64,000 nt of DNA from Yersinia entomophaga (GCF_001656035.1 NZ_CP010029.1:2243076-2307075); one strand, 5' to 3'. Positions 9,957 to 18,834 are shown, counted from the stretch's first letter. A program made the numbers and translations. Notes: a model not told the origin generated them from the sequence alone.

Positions 9957-9981
9957 GCGGGAGGCCGATTGGCGCTCCCGC
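9957..9981 (-). repeat. Intercistronic hairpin between uxaC and uxaB
   Basis: A seven-base-pair GC-rich inverted repeat (GCGGGAG / CTCCCGC, arms 9957-9963 and 9975-9981) sits nine bases after the uxaC stop, in the 154-base uxaC-uxaB gap. It lacks a full T-run. It may therefore be an mRNA-stabilising or attenuating hairpin and not a full terminator. Confidence 0.5.
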
Positions 9982-9989
9982 TTGGCACA

Positions 9990-11399
9990 TTACAATTCGA
10001 TAGTGAAATACTGTTTGGCGTTATCGAAACAGATGTTTTTCACCATCGCACCCAGCAGTTCAATGTCTGCCGGTGCTTCACCACCTGCCACCCAGCGGCC
10101 AATCATCTGACACAGTATTCGGCGGAAATATTCATGACGTGTATAAGAGAGGAAGCTGCGGCTATCGGTCAGCATACCGACAAAGCGGCTTAGCAAACCC
10201 AGCTGCGCCAGTTGGGTCATTTGGCGCTGCATACCGTCTTTTTGATCGTTGAACCACCAGCCGGAACCGAACTGCATTTTCCCTGCGGCACCTTCGCCCT
10301 GGAAATTGCCGACCATAGTGCCAATGACTTCGTTATCGCGTGGATTCAGGCAGTACAGGATCGTTTTCGGTAGCGCATTACGCAGACCTTGCGCATCCAG
10401 CAAACGGGAAAGCGGCTGAGCCAGCGGCTGGTCATTAATCGAGTCAAAACCGATATCTGGGCCAACCAGATTGAACATGCGACTGTTGTTATTACGCAGC
10501 GCACCGATGTGATATTGCTGAACCCATTCACGACGATGATATTCACCAGATAAAAATAGCAACACAGCGGTTTTAAACTGAGCCACTTCTTCCAGCGTTG
10601 GCTGAGTTCCCGTCAGACGACGAGCTAGAATACCGTCGAGCGTCGTTTCGTCTGCTTCACCATAGACCACCACGTCCAACGCATGGTCAGAGACTTTACA
10701 GCCGTGAGCGGCAAAGTGATCCATACGTTTGTTCAATGCGTCGCACAGGTCGGAGAATTTACTTATAGACGTATCTGCCGCAGCTTCCAGCAGCTTCAGG
10801 TAATCGCGAAAACCGGCGGCTTCAATATTGAAGGCTTTATCCGGACGCCAACTTGGCAACACTTTGATGTTAAAGCTGCCATCCGCGGCGATAGCTTTGT
10901 GGTGGCGCAGATCGTCAATAGGATCATCGGTGGTGCCGACCATTTTGACATTCATCTGTTGCATGATACCGCGCGCAGAGAAAGCCGGTTGAGCCAACAG
11001 CTCATTGCCACGTTGCCAGATTTCTTCCGATGTTTTCGGCGAAAGCAGTTTGCCGGTAATACCGAAAGGACGACGTAATTCCAGATGAGTCCAGTGATAC
11101 AGAGGATTGCCAATTGTGTGAGGGACGGTTGCGGCCCAAGCTTCGAATTTTTCCCGATCGCTGGCATCGCCAGTACAGAATCGTTCGGCAACGCCGTTGG
11201 TACGCATAGCGCGCCATTTATAGTGATCGCCCTTCAGCCAGATGTCATACAGGTTCTTAAAACGATAGTCTTCTGCGATTTGTTCCGGTGGTAAATGGCA
11301 GTGATAGTCATAAATCGGCTGATCTTTTGCATAATCGTGATACAGACGACGGGCAAACTCGGTATCCAGCAAAAAATCTTCGGTTAAAAACTGCGACAT
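9990..11399 (-). CDS. uxaC: Glucuronate/galacturonate isomerase UxaC
   Basis: The 469-residue cytoplasmic enzyme isomerises D-glucuronate to D-fructuronate and D-galacturonate to D-tagaturonate. This is the entry step of the pathway. The amidohydrolase-fold metal motif YHCHLPP lies near residue 33, and the length is one residue short of E. coli UxaC. It is the first gene of the uxaCBA operon, divergent from exuT across a 576-base region, with GAGGAAG before the start codon. Confidence 0.97.
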   Translation of the reverse strand: MSQFLTEDFLLDTEFARRLYHDYAKDQPIYDYHCHLPPEQIAEDYRFKNLYDIWLKGDHYKWRAMRTNGVAERFCTGDASDREKFEAWAATVPHTIGNPLYHWTHLELRRPFGITGKLLSPKTSEEIWQRGNELLAQPAFSARGIMQQMNVKMVGTTDDPIDDLRHHKAIAADGSFNIKVLPSWRPDKAFNIEAAGFRDYLKLLEAAADTSISKFSDLCDALNKRMDHFAAHGCKVSDHALDVVVYGEADETTLDGILARRLTGTQPTLEEVAQFKTAVLLFLSGEYHRREWVQQYHIGALRNNNSRMFNLVGPDIGFDSINDQPLAQPLSRLLDAQGLRNALPKTILYCLNPRDNEVIGTMVGNFQGEGAAGKMQFGSGWWFNDQKDGMQRQMTQLAQLGLLSRFVGMLTDSRSFLSYTRHEYFRRILCQMIGRWVAGGEAPADIELLGAMVKNICFDNAKQYFTIEL

Positions 11400-11975
11400 A
11401 TTGGCTTCCTCACATGGCTACATCGTAGAGCACTGTTTTCTGTTATCGCGAAGTTATCACACCAATTCCACTTACCGTCCAGCACTTTTTACAAGACAGT
11501 GATCGCAAAAACCTAACAAAATGAACAAATACTCAACATTTTCTATTATTTAGTCCCTTGCAGCACTAAGGCTGACGAGTTCTATTATTCCCTAATTGAA
11601 AAGTGGTTTTTGTGATGTCACTCAACTTTTAAATCTGTATGACAAGTTATTGTTGCGTCGCCCTGAGTTGTCTTATGGATACGCATCATGAGAGTTCAGG
11701 GGAAACCAAATCGAAAAAATTACAGGTCGTCGGTGAAGGGATACATCGTCAGTGTCATTTTTCTAACGGCTTAGGACCGTGGTGATACCAGGCATCGCAA
11801 CCTTAGGGGCATCAGCTTGATTTAACCCCCTCGGCGTTGAGAGACACGATCAAAAAAGGAGCGTTTAGGTACCACCGGGTGCACGGGCATCGACTGGATG
11901 GACCAAATTGCGCCATGGACTGCCGCCAGACAGCACTCCATAGCAGTAATCTTAGAGACTGGGAGAGATTTAGAA
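11400..11975. promoter_or_regulatory. uxaC-exuT divergent regulatory region
   Basis: This 576-base segment carries no supported gene. Candidate sites seen by eye are a CRP-like half-site pair TGTGA-N6-TCAAC at 11611-11626, a KdgR-like box around AATTGAAAAGTGGTTTTTG (11594-11612) overlapping it, and the near-palindrome TGGTGATACCA (11780-11790). The last resembles the ExuR/UxuR operator. Divergent control of uxaCBA and exuT by ExuR and catabolite repression is established in E. coli. The specific sites here are inference. The exuT leader appears long, with GGGAGAG before its ATG. Confidence 0.45.
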
Positions 11976-13277
11976 ATGCGTAAAATTAAAGGGTTACGCT
12001 GGTACATGATAGCCTTGGTCACCATGGGCACGATTTTGGGTTATCTGACACGTAACGCCATCGCCGTCGCCGCACCTACGCTTCAAGAACAGCTACATAT
12101 CACTACGCAACAGTATTCTTATATTATCGCCGCTTATTCCGCCGCTTACACTTTGATGCAGCCGGTTGCAGGTTACGTACTGGACGTCATGGGAACCAAA
12201 ATCGGCTACGCCATGTTCGCCGTTATGTGGGCGATATTCTGTATGGGTACCGCGTTAGCCAGCAGTTGGGGCGGCCTGGCCATTGCCCGTGGTGCCGTGG
12301 GTGCAGCTGAAGCAGCCATGATCCCCGCAGGCTTGAAAGCCAGTAGCGAATGGTTCCCGGCGAAAGAGCGTTCTATTGCCGTTGGTTATTTTAACGTCGG
12401 TTCATCCATTGGCGGAATGATTGCTCCACCGTTAGTGGTCTGGGCTATAGTCATGCACAGCTGGCAAATGGCTTTCATCATTACCGGTGTGCTCAGCCTG
12501 ATTTGGGCTATCTGTTGGTTAATTTTCTATAAACACCCGAAAGATCAGAAACGACTGACGGATGAAGAACGGGACTATATTCTCAGCGGTCAGGAAGCTC
12601 ACCACTCCACCTCCAACTCGAAAAAGATGTCTGCAATGCAGATTATCCGTAACCGCCAATTCTGGGGTATAGCCATCCCACGCTTTCTGGCAGAACCGGC
12701 TTGGGGGACGTTCAATGCCTGGATTCCACTATTCATGTTCAAAGCCTATGGCTTTAACCTGAAAGAAATTGCGATGTTTGCCTGGATGCCAATGCTGTTT
12801 GCTGACCTTGGCTGTATTCTCGGTGGCTATCTGCCTCCGTTGTTCCAAAAATACCTGAAAGTGAATCTGATTGTTTCTCGTAAATTGGTTGTGACTATGG
12901 GCGGTCTGCTAATGATTGCGCCTGGCACTATCGGCCTGTTCACTAGTCCTTATGTCGCTATTGCTCTGCTGTGTATCGGTGGTTTTGCTCACCAGTCTCT
13001 ATCTGGCGCGCTGATTACCCTGTCTTCCGATGTCTTCGGTCGTAACGAAGTCGCCACTGCCAACGGGTTAACCGGCATGGCAGCCTGGACTGCCAGTACG
13101 CTGTTTGCTCTGGTGGTTGGCGCATTAGCAGATACGTTGGGCTTCAGCCCACTATTTGCCGCGCTGGCGGTGTTCGACGTACTGGCAGTCATCGTTATCT
13201 GGACGGTGCTGCAAAATCGCCCTGCCGATGACTCACAGACAGATCCGATACAACAAGCACCGGCTGAGCAAAATTAA
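11976..13277 (+). CDS. exuT: Hexuronate:H+ symporter ExuT
   Basis: This is a 433-residue major facilitator superfamily importer of galacturonate and glucuronate (anion:cation symporter family) with twelve predicted membrane helices. It begins MRKIKGLRWYMIALVTMG like E. coli ExuT. It keeps the family motif around AIARGAVGAAEAAMIPAGLK and a central cytoplasmic loop after helix 6. I chose ATG 11976 because of its GGGAGAG ribosome-binding site and family match. An in-frame ATG at 11898 would add 26 unrelated residues. It supplies substrate to the divergent uxaCBA enzymes. Confidence 0.97.
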   Translation: MRKIKGLRWYMIALVTMGTILGYLTRNAIAVAAPTLQEQLHITTQQYSYIIAAYSAAYTLMQPVAGYVLDVMGTKIGYAMFAVMWAIFCMGTALASSWGGLAIARGAVGAAEAAMIPAGLKASSEWFPAKERSIAVGYFNVGSSIGGMIAPPLVVWAIVMHSWQMAFIITGVLSLIWAICWLIFYKHPKDQKRLTDEERDYILSGQEAHHSTSNSKKMSAMQIIRNRQFWGIAIPRFLAEPAWGTFNAWIPLFMFKAYGFNLKEIAMFAWMPMLFADLGCILGGYLPPLFQKYLKVNLIVSRKLVVTMGGLLMIAPGTIGLFTSPYVAIALLCIGGFAHQSLSGALITLSSDVFGRNEVATANGLTGMAAWTASTLFALVVGALADTLGFSPLFAALAVFDVLAVIVIWTVLQNRPADDSQTDPIQQAPAEQN

Positions 13278-13322
13278 CCCGTCCGGCGACGTTCTCCAAG
13301 AGTGACGCACTGCGCACACACT

Positions 13323-13352
13323 AGCCCGGCAGAAGCTTGCCGGGTTTGTTTT
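13323..13352 (+). terminator. Rho-independent terminator of exuT
   Basis: A seven-base-pair stem (CCCGGCA / TGCCGGG) with a short loop is followed by TTTGTTTTT, about 45 bases after the exuT stop. It separates exuT from exuR. Confidence 0.88.
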
Positions 13353-13524
13353 TCTCCGCCCTACACTACCTTTGGTTAAGTATATCTGTGATAGCAATAG
13401 CTAGAACCAATCGGGAATAAGTGGTATAACAAGTCCGCGAGATATGCCGTTCGGGATAGCCTCCAAGCCCTGACAACACTGAGTCATAACATTATCTGCC
13501 TCAATTGATCCAAGAGCCTTAATC

Positions 13525-14319
13525 ATGGAATTCACAGATACCAGACGGTTATACCAACAGTTGGCCGCAGAGTTAAAACGACGCATCGAAGCTGGTGTGT
13601 ATCAGGTTGGCGATAAGTTGCCTGCTGAGCGCTATATTTCGGAAGAAATGAATGTCAGCAGAACCGTCGTCCGTGAAGCGATTATTATGCTGGAAGTCGA
13701 GGGCTACGTAGAAGTACGCAAAGGCTCTGGCATCCACGTCATGTCCAATCAGCAGAAGCATTTGGTCATGCCAAGCAATGAAATTGAGTTCGCTGCTGCC
13801 GGTCCTTTTGAGCTACTTCAGGCGCGCCAGTTAATTGAAAGCAATATCGCCGAGTTTGCAGCAACGCAAATCACTCGTCAGGATATAGTCAAACTGATTG
13901 AAATACAGGAACACGCTCGTCAGGAAGATCGTTTTCGGGATTCACAATGGGATTTGAAATTCCATGTGCAGGTCGCTCTGGCTACCCAAAATACCGCGAT
14001 GGCCACTATCGTCGAGAAAATGTGGAGCCAACGGGTGCATAATCCGTATTGGATCAAACTGCATGAGCACATTGACGATAAATCCATTGAGAGCTGGTGC
14101 GAAGATCACGATCAGATCCTGAAAGCGTTAATGCGTAAAGATCCTTATGCCAGCAAACTGGCAATGTGGCAGCATCTGGAAAACACCAAGCAAATGCTGT
14201 TCCATGCCACCACTGATGATTTCGAATTTAACGTCGATCGTTATTTATTTGCAGAAAATCCAGTGGTTCATCTGGATAATCTTGCGGCCAACAATATGAC
14301 GATAAACAGCAAAGCCTGA
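13525..14319 (+). CDS. exuR: Hexuronate regulon repressor ExuR
   Basis: This 264-residue GntR-family regulator of the FadR subgroup represses the exu/uxa genes until hexuronate is present. The N-terminal winged helix (residues ~8-75) has [22 protein letters not shown] and [10 protein letters not shown]. The C-terminal FCD helical domain ([11 protein letters not shown]...) binds the effector through conserved His/Asp residues. It is slightly longer than the 258-residue E. coli protein. It is separated from exuT by a terminator and a 170-base gap, so it probably has its own promoter. Confidence 0.96.
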   Translation: MEFTDTRRLYQQLAAELKRRIEAGVYQVGDKLPAERYISEEMNVSRTVVREAIIMLEVEGYVEVRKGSGIHVMSNQQKHLVMPSNEIEFAAAGPFELLQARQLIESNIAEFAATQITRQDIVKLIEIQEHARQEDRFRDSQWDLKFHVQVALATQNTAMATIVEKMWSQRVHNPYWIKLHEHIDDKSIESWCEDHDQILKALMRKDPYASKLAMWQHLENTKQMLFHATTDDFEFNVDRYLFAENPVVHLDNLAANNMTINSKA

Positions 14320-14379
14320 GCTGAATAGTCTCCCCGCTACTATTACCTACGTTTTTCCGCAGGAAGAATCGAAAAATAA

Positions 14380-14420
14380 AAGGGATACCGCCTGCAAAAA
14401 TTGCGGTTTCCCTCTTATAA
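14380..14420 (+). terminator. Probable terminator of exuR
   Basis: A ten-base-pair stem with one mismatch (GGGATACCGC / GCGGTTTCCC) is followed by TCTTATAA. It lies about 60 bases after exuR. Confidence 0.6.
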
Positions 14421-14444
14421 CCTTGCATTGGCGGGATCACTCTA

Positions 14445-14510
14445 GTCAGTAAATGTCGAGATCTGTCAGCAAATGTAAGCAGAGAAGCTATTTCTTAAAA
14501 GCGGTACAAT
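14445..14510 (+). promoter_or_regulatory. Candidate promoter with 12-base direct repeats
   Basis: Two near-identical 12-mers, GTCAGTAAATGT (14445-14456) and GTCAGCAAATGT (14465-14476), lie exactly 20 bases apart. A -10-like TACAAT (14505-14510) with no recognisable -35 follows. The spacing puts both copies on one DNA face, as in an activator site. The unit contains GTAAA, the half of the CpxR box, but not with the usual five-base spacing. The site could serve the downstream secreted-protein gene and yqjA-mzrA. Confidence 0.35.
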
Positions 14511-14612
14511 AAACCATCAATTAACGCCTATATTTCCCTGTTTCATATCCTGCTATTTTGCTAAAGTGACTGCTCTTTTTTTTCCCGCCACTTTGGGAGC
14601 GAAACGCGAAAG

Positions 14613-15122
14613 ATGCGCTGGTTGTTGATCCTGCTTATTGCTGTTTCTTGCTGGACCGGTTCGGTCGCCAGCAAGCCGCTATTGGCTGGGCATTCTGATT
14701 CCACGCAGGACGTTTCTTATACCGCCCTTCAGCGCGCCGCAATTCAATACATTAATGTTGAATTCATTACTCAAAACGTCTTCCGACATAATGCGCCATT
14801 GCCCGACCAGCTGCGTCTTGGCAAGCGGATCAAAAATTTCTCAATTAAAAACCGTCTGAGCACATCTAAATTCACCGGAACAGGCAATACTTTATGGGTA
14901 AACCTGAGTTGGCATCCGTCCTGGTTCCTAACTTCACGCAATGCTCAGGCAAAAGAAATCTATAAGCAGTCCCGACAACCGTCACCATTACGCCAATCTG
15001 GCCGCTGGATGCTTCATTCAGCTGCGCAGCAAAATCGCGTGGGCGGCTGGAAAGAGAGTAATATCCTGTACAGCGGTGCACTGACTTATCACGACGCCGC
15101 AATTCTGTTTCCATTGTCATAA
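14613..15122 (+). CDS. Unrecognised exported protein
   Basis: This 169-residue protein is not one I recognise. It starts with a signal peptide (MRWLLILLIAVSCWTGSVAS, probable cleavage near residue 20-25). The mature part is polar and basic, with several Trp residues (WVNLSWHPSW) and no cysteine, so a periplasmic location is inferred. The ribosome-binding site is weak. It lies between exuR and yqjA on the same strand, where E. coli has no gene, and the next gene starts 129 bases on. The intact frame, codon use like its neighbours and clear export signal support a real gene. Confidence 0.65.
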   Translation: MRWLLILLIAVSCWTGSVASKPLLAGHSDSTQDVSYTALQRAAIQYINVEFITQNVFRHNAPLPDQLRLGKRIKNFSIKNRLSTSKFTGTGNTLWVNLSWHPSWFLTSRNAQAKEIYKQSRQPSPLRQSGRWMLHSAAQQNRVGGWKESNILYSGALTYHDAAILFPLS

Positions 15123-15250
15123 AAATTTATAAGCAAAAAATAGATTTACTGCATACGCATCAACGGATTGGTTCACTTTGGAAGTATCAGCACCTTTATC
15201 TGAACCGCCGCGTGAGCGCAACAAAAACAATGACGTTTTAGGAATACCAG

Positions 15251-15931
15251 ATGGATATCATTAAAGAACTCTTACATGCCTTGTGGCAGCAGGACTACGA
15301 AACACTCGCTAACCCTTCGTTGGTGTGGGCCATTTATATCCTGCTGTTTGTCATACTATTTCTGGAAAATGGCCTGCTGCCAGCAGCATTTTTACCCGGC
15401 GATAGCCTGCTGATTCTGGTCGGCGTACTGATTGCCAAAGGGGCAATGAGTTTCCCGGTCACGCTAGTGGTTCTGACTACCGCCGCCAGTTTAGGCTGTT
15501 GGGTCAGCTACATACAGGGAAGATGGCTGGGAAATACCAAGATAGTGCAGGGTTGGTTATCCCATTTACCTGCTCACTATCACACCCGCGCGCATAATTT
15601 ATTCCACCGCCACGGTTTGTCCGCCCTGCTAATTGGCCGTTTTTTAGCTTTCGTCCGGACACTGTTACCCACAATTGCTGGCCTTTCTGGCCTGAGCAAC
15701 GCTCGTTTCCAGTTCTTTAACTGGGTCAGCGGCCTGCTTTGGGTACTGATTCTGACTACATTGGGGTTCGCGTTGGGTAAAACGCCGGTATTCCGCAAAT
15801 ACGAAGATGAAGTCATGTTCTTCCTAATGCTGCTACCGCTAGCGTTATTGTTTATCGGCCTATTTGGTTCTCTGTACGTACTGTGGCGTAAAAAGCGCAG
15901 CGTGCAGGGTGATAAAGGAAATCAGGCGTGA
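15251..15931 (+). CDS. yqjA: DedA family membrane protein YqjA
   Basis: This 226-residue inner-membrane protein of the DedA/SNARE-associated family matches YqjA (220 residues in E. coli). Conserved features are [12 protein letters not shown] in the first re-entrant region and [17 protein letters not shown] in the second. They carry the acidic and Arg residues required for DedA function in proton-dependent flippase or transport activity. YqjA is known to be needed with YghB for cell division and alkaline tolerance and is under Cpx control in E. coli. Its last codons overlap mzrA by four bases. Confidence 0.95.
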   Translation: MDIIKELLHALWQQDYETLANPSLVWAIYILLFVILFLENGLLPAAFLPGDSLLILVGVLIAKGAMSFPVTLVVLTTAASLGCWVSYIQGRWLGNTKIVQGWLSHLPAHYHTRAHNLFHRHGLSALLIGRFLAFVRTLLPTIAGLSGLSNARFQFFNWVSGLLWVLILTTLGFALGKTPVFRKYEDEVMFFLMLLPLALLFIGLFGSLYVLWRKKRSVQGDKGNQA

Positions 15932-16314
15932 TCCAGCTTCTGGCTCGTTTGCGCCGCCCACGCTGGCACTATGCGGTGCTAGCGTTAGGTATGCTGGTGC
16001 TTGTCGCGCTGTTTACCCCCGTGATACTGCATACTGAAAGCGCCCTGAAAATCAGCCCTAATCAACAAGGGCTGAGTCTTCCGGACGGCTTCTACCTTTA
16101 TCAACATCTGGACGAACGAGGCATTCGGATTAAAAGCATTACGCCGGAGGCCGATAGTTTGGTGGTAAGTCTGGAATCACCGGAGCAGCAGAAAGAAGCC
16201 ATTGAAGCATTGCAGGCTATTTTGCCGAAGGGCTACGTCATCGTGCTGAGTGAATCAACCAAACGTCATAGCTGGCTGCCAAAGTTTGGCGGTGATACGC
16301 AAAAAATAGGCTAG
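15928..16314 (+). CDS. mzrA: EnvZ/OmpR modulator MzrA
   Basis: This 128-residue protein has one N-terminal membrane helix (residues ~15-35) and a periplasmic domain containing the conserved [21 protein letters not shown] block. E. coli MzrA (127 residues) binds EnvZ and links Cpx signalling to OmpR output. Translation starts at GTG 15928, overlapping the yqjA stop as GTGA, which indicates translational coupling and one transcript. Confidence 0.93.
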   Translation: MIQLLARLRRPRWHYAVLALGMLVLVALFTPVILHTESALKISPNQQGLSLPDGFYLYQHLDERGIRIKSITPEADSLVVSLESPEQQKEAIEALQAILPKGYVIVLSESTKRHSWLPKFGGDTQKIG

Positions 16315-16327
16315 CTCAATCCTCTGT

Positions 16328-16346
16328 CGGGGGAAACTCTCCCCCG
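16328..16346 (+). terminator. Possible terminator hairpin after mzrA
   Basis: A compact inverted repeat (CGGGGGA / TCCCCCG) lies 14-32 bases after the mzrA stop. No T-run follows, so it may act only as a 3'-end hairpin. The next 260 bases before yqjC hold no supported gene. Confidence 0.4.
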
Positions 16347-16610
16347 TCCCTCTGATGTCATTTCTCCCCGCGTGCTCTGATTACTCTTCGATATGTAACC
16401 GATAGGTTTCGCGCTGCCGCTAACCACGCAACAATTTGAAAAATGAAAGGGATTCCCCAATATAACCCAATAGAAAACTTGGGCGATGTTCTATTCAGCG
16501 CTATGCTTAACTTAAGTGCGGTTATCGCCATTACTGATATGTCCCATTTATTAAGCGGCATGGAACTAAGACACACCGTTGTCTTCAGGCTGCAAAAAGG
16601 AAGAAATATT

Positions 16611-16985
16611 ATGTTGTTACGCCATTCCCTTCTGCTGGTTTTACCGGTTGTTGCATTCTGCGGCCTGGCTCAGGCTGCTACCGCTAACGGCTGCGATATC
16701 AAAGCGAAAGAAATTCAGCAGCAGATCGATTATGCCAAACAGCATGGTAATACCCAGCGCGTTGCCGGGCTGGAAACGGCTCTGAAAGAAGTGAAATCCA
16801 ACTGTACTGAAGCCGGTTTACAGGCTGAGCATCAGCAAAAAGTTGCTCAGAAACAGCAGAAAGTTGCCGAGCGTCAGCAAGAGCTGAAGCAGGCGCAGGA
16901 AACCGGTGACGCAAAGAAAATCGCCAAAAAGCAGAAGAAGCTGGACGAAGCCCAAACCGAGCTAAAGCAACTTCAGGCTGAATAG
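16611..16985 (+). CDS. yqjC: Periplasmic DUF1090 protein YqjC
   Basis: The 124-residue protein has a signal peptide ending at AQA (residues ~1-22). The mature part is Gln/Lys/Ala-rich and helical, predicted coiled coil from about residue 70, with repeated QQKVA units. Two cysteines (in NGCDIK and SNCTEA) may form a disulfide. It matches the DUF1090/YqjC family and its place ahead of yqjD. ATG 16611 follows AAGGAAG, and the in-frame extension upstream has no signal peptide. YqjC is periplasmic in E. coli; its role is unclear. Confidence 0.92.
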   Translation: MLLRHSLLLVLPVVAFCGLAQAATANGCDIKAKEIQQQIDYAKQHGNTQRVAGLETALKEVKSNCTEAGLQAEHQQKVAQKQQKVAERQQELKQAQETGDAKKIAKKQKKLDEAQTELKQLQAE

Positions 16986-17158
16986 ATATTATTCATCGCT
17001 TTTGGTAGTCAAAAATCTGGTTAAAAAGCCATTTTATGGTGTTTTTTAGGACGAATCCGCAGGCGGATTAGCATGATTTTCCACAGGTTGGCCTTTCAAC
17101 CGCTCAGAAAATCCGCTATGTTAGATATTCTTCTCAGTTATGTTAAGGAGTTATTTAT

Positions 17159-17464
17159 ATGGCACAAGATAAAAACGCTGAAAATTTGCGCGCCGAACTC
17201 AAATCACTGGCAGATACATTGGAAGAAGTTTTGCATTCCTCCTCTGATAAGCCAAAAGCTGAGTTAGATAAATTACGATCCAAAGCTGAGAGTGCCCTAA
17301 AGGACACTCGTGAGCGCCTGAGCGAAACCGGCGACAAAATTGCGGCTCAGACCAAAGAAATCGCCGACAAGGCTGATAACTACGTTCATGACAACCCTTG
17401 GACAGGTGTTGGTATCGGTGCCGCAGTTGGCGTGGTATTGGGCGTTCTGTTGTCTCGTCGCTAA
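17159..17464 (+). CDS. yqjD: Membrane-anchored ribosome-binding protein YqjD
   Basis: This 101-residue protein belongs to the YqjD/ElaB/YgaM family (DUF883). A long charged amphipathic N-terminal helix is followed by DNPWTGVGIGAAVGVVLG, a C-terminal glycine-zipper-like membrane anchor, and a final basic LLSRR. E. coli YqjD tethers ribosomes to the inner membrane in stationary phase and is RpoS-dependent. It precedes yqjE with two bases between stop and start. Confidence 0.94.
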   Translation: MAQDKNAENLRAELKSLADTLEEVLHSSSDKPKAELDKLRSKAESALKDTRERLSETGDKIAAQTKEIADKADNYVHDNPWTGVGIGAAVGVVLGVLLSRR

Positions 17465-17466
17465 TT

Positions 17467-17862
17467 ATGGCAGAGCAACCTCGCACACAGGGCCCCGGTA
17501 AAGGGGTCCTTGATACCATCCATCGCATCGCCACTATCGTGGTTGGCATGGTTGAAACCCGCGTTCGACTGGCGGTAATTGAGCTGGAAGAGGAAAAGGC
17601 AACGCTGATTCAGTTGCTGATAATGGCCGGAATCACTCTGCTATTAACCGCTTTTGGTTTAATGAGCCTGCTGGTGTTAATGATGTGGGCCGTTGATCCC
17701 GTCTACCGCTTTATGGCTTTGGCTATCACCACCGGCGTGCTGTTGGGGCTAGCGTTGATAGGTGTTATCTGGACGCTGGTTAAAGCTCGTCGTTCCACGT
17801 TTTTGGGTTCTACCCGTCAACAATTGGAAATCGATCGGGAATTATTGGAGAAAGACCAGTGA
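17467..17862 (+). CDS. yqjE: Inner-membrane protein YqjE
   Basis: This 131-residue protein has two central membrane helices (residues ~50-72 and 83-105) flanked by a charged coiled-coil-like N-terminus (RVRLAVIELEEEK). It matches the YqjE family, annotated as holin-like (Phage_holin_3_6), though no lytic role is known. ATG 17467 starts two bases after the yqjD stop. An in-frame upstream start would lie inside yqjD. It ends in a four-base overlap with yqjK. Confidence 0.92.
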   Translation: MAEQPRTQGPGKGVLDTIHRIATIVVGMVETRVRLAVIELEEEKATLIQLLIMAGITLLLTAFGLMSLLVLMMWAVDPVYRFMALAITTGVLLGLALIGVIWTLVKARRSTFLGSTRQQLEIDRELLEKDQ

Positions 17863-18140
17863 GCCGCCAGTTACGGTTAGAGAAGGAAAAGTTGCTGCGT
17901 CAGATTGAACAGCAACGCCTGGATCTGGCTAACAGCGCGGCACACTGGATTGAAGTGACCGCGCCTTATGATCGCGGCTGGCTCAAAATTCTTGAAATGC
18001 GTAAGTTTCTGGTTCTGGGTTCCAGTCTGATCGCAGTTTATGGCGTTCGCCATCCCAGCCGAATGATTCGCTGGTCCCGCAGGGCGTTAAGCGCGTGGGG
18101 TACCTTCCGACTTTTCCGTCGCACATTTTCTTCCCGCTAA
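17859..18140 (+). CDS. yqjK: YqjK-like protein
   Basis: This 93-residue basic protein has an N-terminal coiled-coil-like helix rich in Glu, Lys and Gln. A short hydrophobic segment (KFLVLGSSLIAVYGV) and an Arg-rich C-terminus follow. It matches the YqjK family and closes the yqjC-D-E-K cluster. The GTG start overlaps the yqjE stop as GTGA, suggesting coupled translation with its membrane neighbour. Function unknown. Confidence 0.88.
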   Translation: MSRQLRLEKEKLLRQIEQQRLDLANSAAHWIEVTAPYDRGWLKILEMRKFLVLGSSLIAVYGVRHPSRMIRWSRRALSAWGTFRLFRRTFSSR

Positions 18141-18179
18141 ACTCGCCTGTCGCCACTGTCTCAGACGGCGAGTTTTATT
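18139..18179 (+). terminator. Terminator of the yqjD-E-K operon
   Basis: A stem with arms AAACTCGCC and GGCGAGTTT, extended by an inner GTC/GAC pairing, is followed by T residues. It overlaps the yqjK stop codon. Confidence 0.8.
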
Positions 18180-18391
18180 AACTCATTCAATTTATTATTT
18201 ATTTTTTATTCTCAACCCTTCCACTTATCTTTATCGGCTAACCTTTTTCGCACTTTTTGTTAAACCCATCAATTTTTTTGATAAAAACAAACAGTATTAC
18301 TTGCTAACAACTTTCCTACCTCCCTACTAACATATTATTCATCAACCCGGTATGAAGCTGGAAAGCCAACGGATTGCCACGAAATATTGCC

Positions 18392-18410
18392 GCTAATGTT
18401 AAGCATTAGC
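18392..18410 (+). promoter_or_regulatory. Inverted repeat upstream of yqjF, possible operator
   Basis: A perfect seven-base inverted repeat (GCTAATG, five-base spacer, CATTAGC) lies 28 bases before the yqjF start. The rest of the 298-base yqjK-yqjF gap is AT-rich and holds no gene. In E. coli the LysR regulator YhaJ controls yqjF. The palindrome could be an operator or a hairpin in the mRNA leader. Confidence 0.4.
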
Positions 18411-18438
18411 ATCAACCCTTATTTGGAGTAAGTAGTCG

Positions 18439-18834
18439 ATGAATAAATTACAAGATACCGGTCTGTTGGTTGCACGTATTCTGATGCCAATTCTGTTTAT
18501 TGTTGCCGGTTACGGAAAAATGGGCGATGCCTATGCTGGAACTCAGCAATATATGCAGATGATGGGCGTTCCCGGCTTCTTCTTGCCATTGACTATCTTG
18601 CTGGAATTTGGCGGCGGTCTAGCGATTCTGTTTGGTTTCCTGACCCGTACTACCGCTCTGTTTACCGCGGGCTTCACGTTGTTAACCGCGCTGATTTTCC
18701 ACACAAACTTTGCGGAAGGCGTAAACCAGCTGATGTTCATGAAAAACCTGACCATCGCCGGTGGCTTCCTGGTGCTGGCCGTTGCAGGTCCTGGCGCATT
18801 CAGTATTGACCGTCTGCTGGGCAAAAAGTGGTAA
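18439..18834 (+). CDS. yqjF: DoxX-like membrane protein YqjF
   Basis: This 131-residue protein has four membrane helices and matches E. coli YqjF across its length, including ARILMPILFIVAGYGKM and LLEFGGGLAILFGF. It belongs to the DoxX family. In E. coli yqjF responds to breakdown products of dinitrotoluene through YhaJ. Here yqjG and yhaJ follow within 2.2 kb, which fits a quinone/electrophile-defence group. GGAGT precedes the ATG. Confidence 0.93.
   Translation: MNKLQDTGLLVARILMPILFIVAGYGKMGDAYAGTQQYMQMMGVPGFFLPLTILLEFGGGLAILFGFLTRTTALFTAGFTLLTALIFHTNFAEGVNQLMFMKNLTIAGGFLVLAVAGPGAFSIDRLLGKKW

Noticed and set aside
11675-11785. A possible leader peptide (36 codons) in the uxaC-exuT region
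   Set aside because: No ribosome-binding site, no attenuator-like run of regulatory codons and no known exuT leader peptide.
16358-16576. A 72-residue minus-strand frame between mzrA and yqjC with a hydrophobic stretch
   Set aside because: It would start at GTG without a ribosome-binding site, overlaps the yqjC leader on the other strand and resembles no family I know.
17467-18140. yqjE-yqjK as a phage holin module
   Set aside because: YqjE carries a holin-like domain label, but the cluster order and sequences match the core yqjD-E-K genes, with no lysin or phage genes around.
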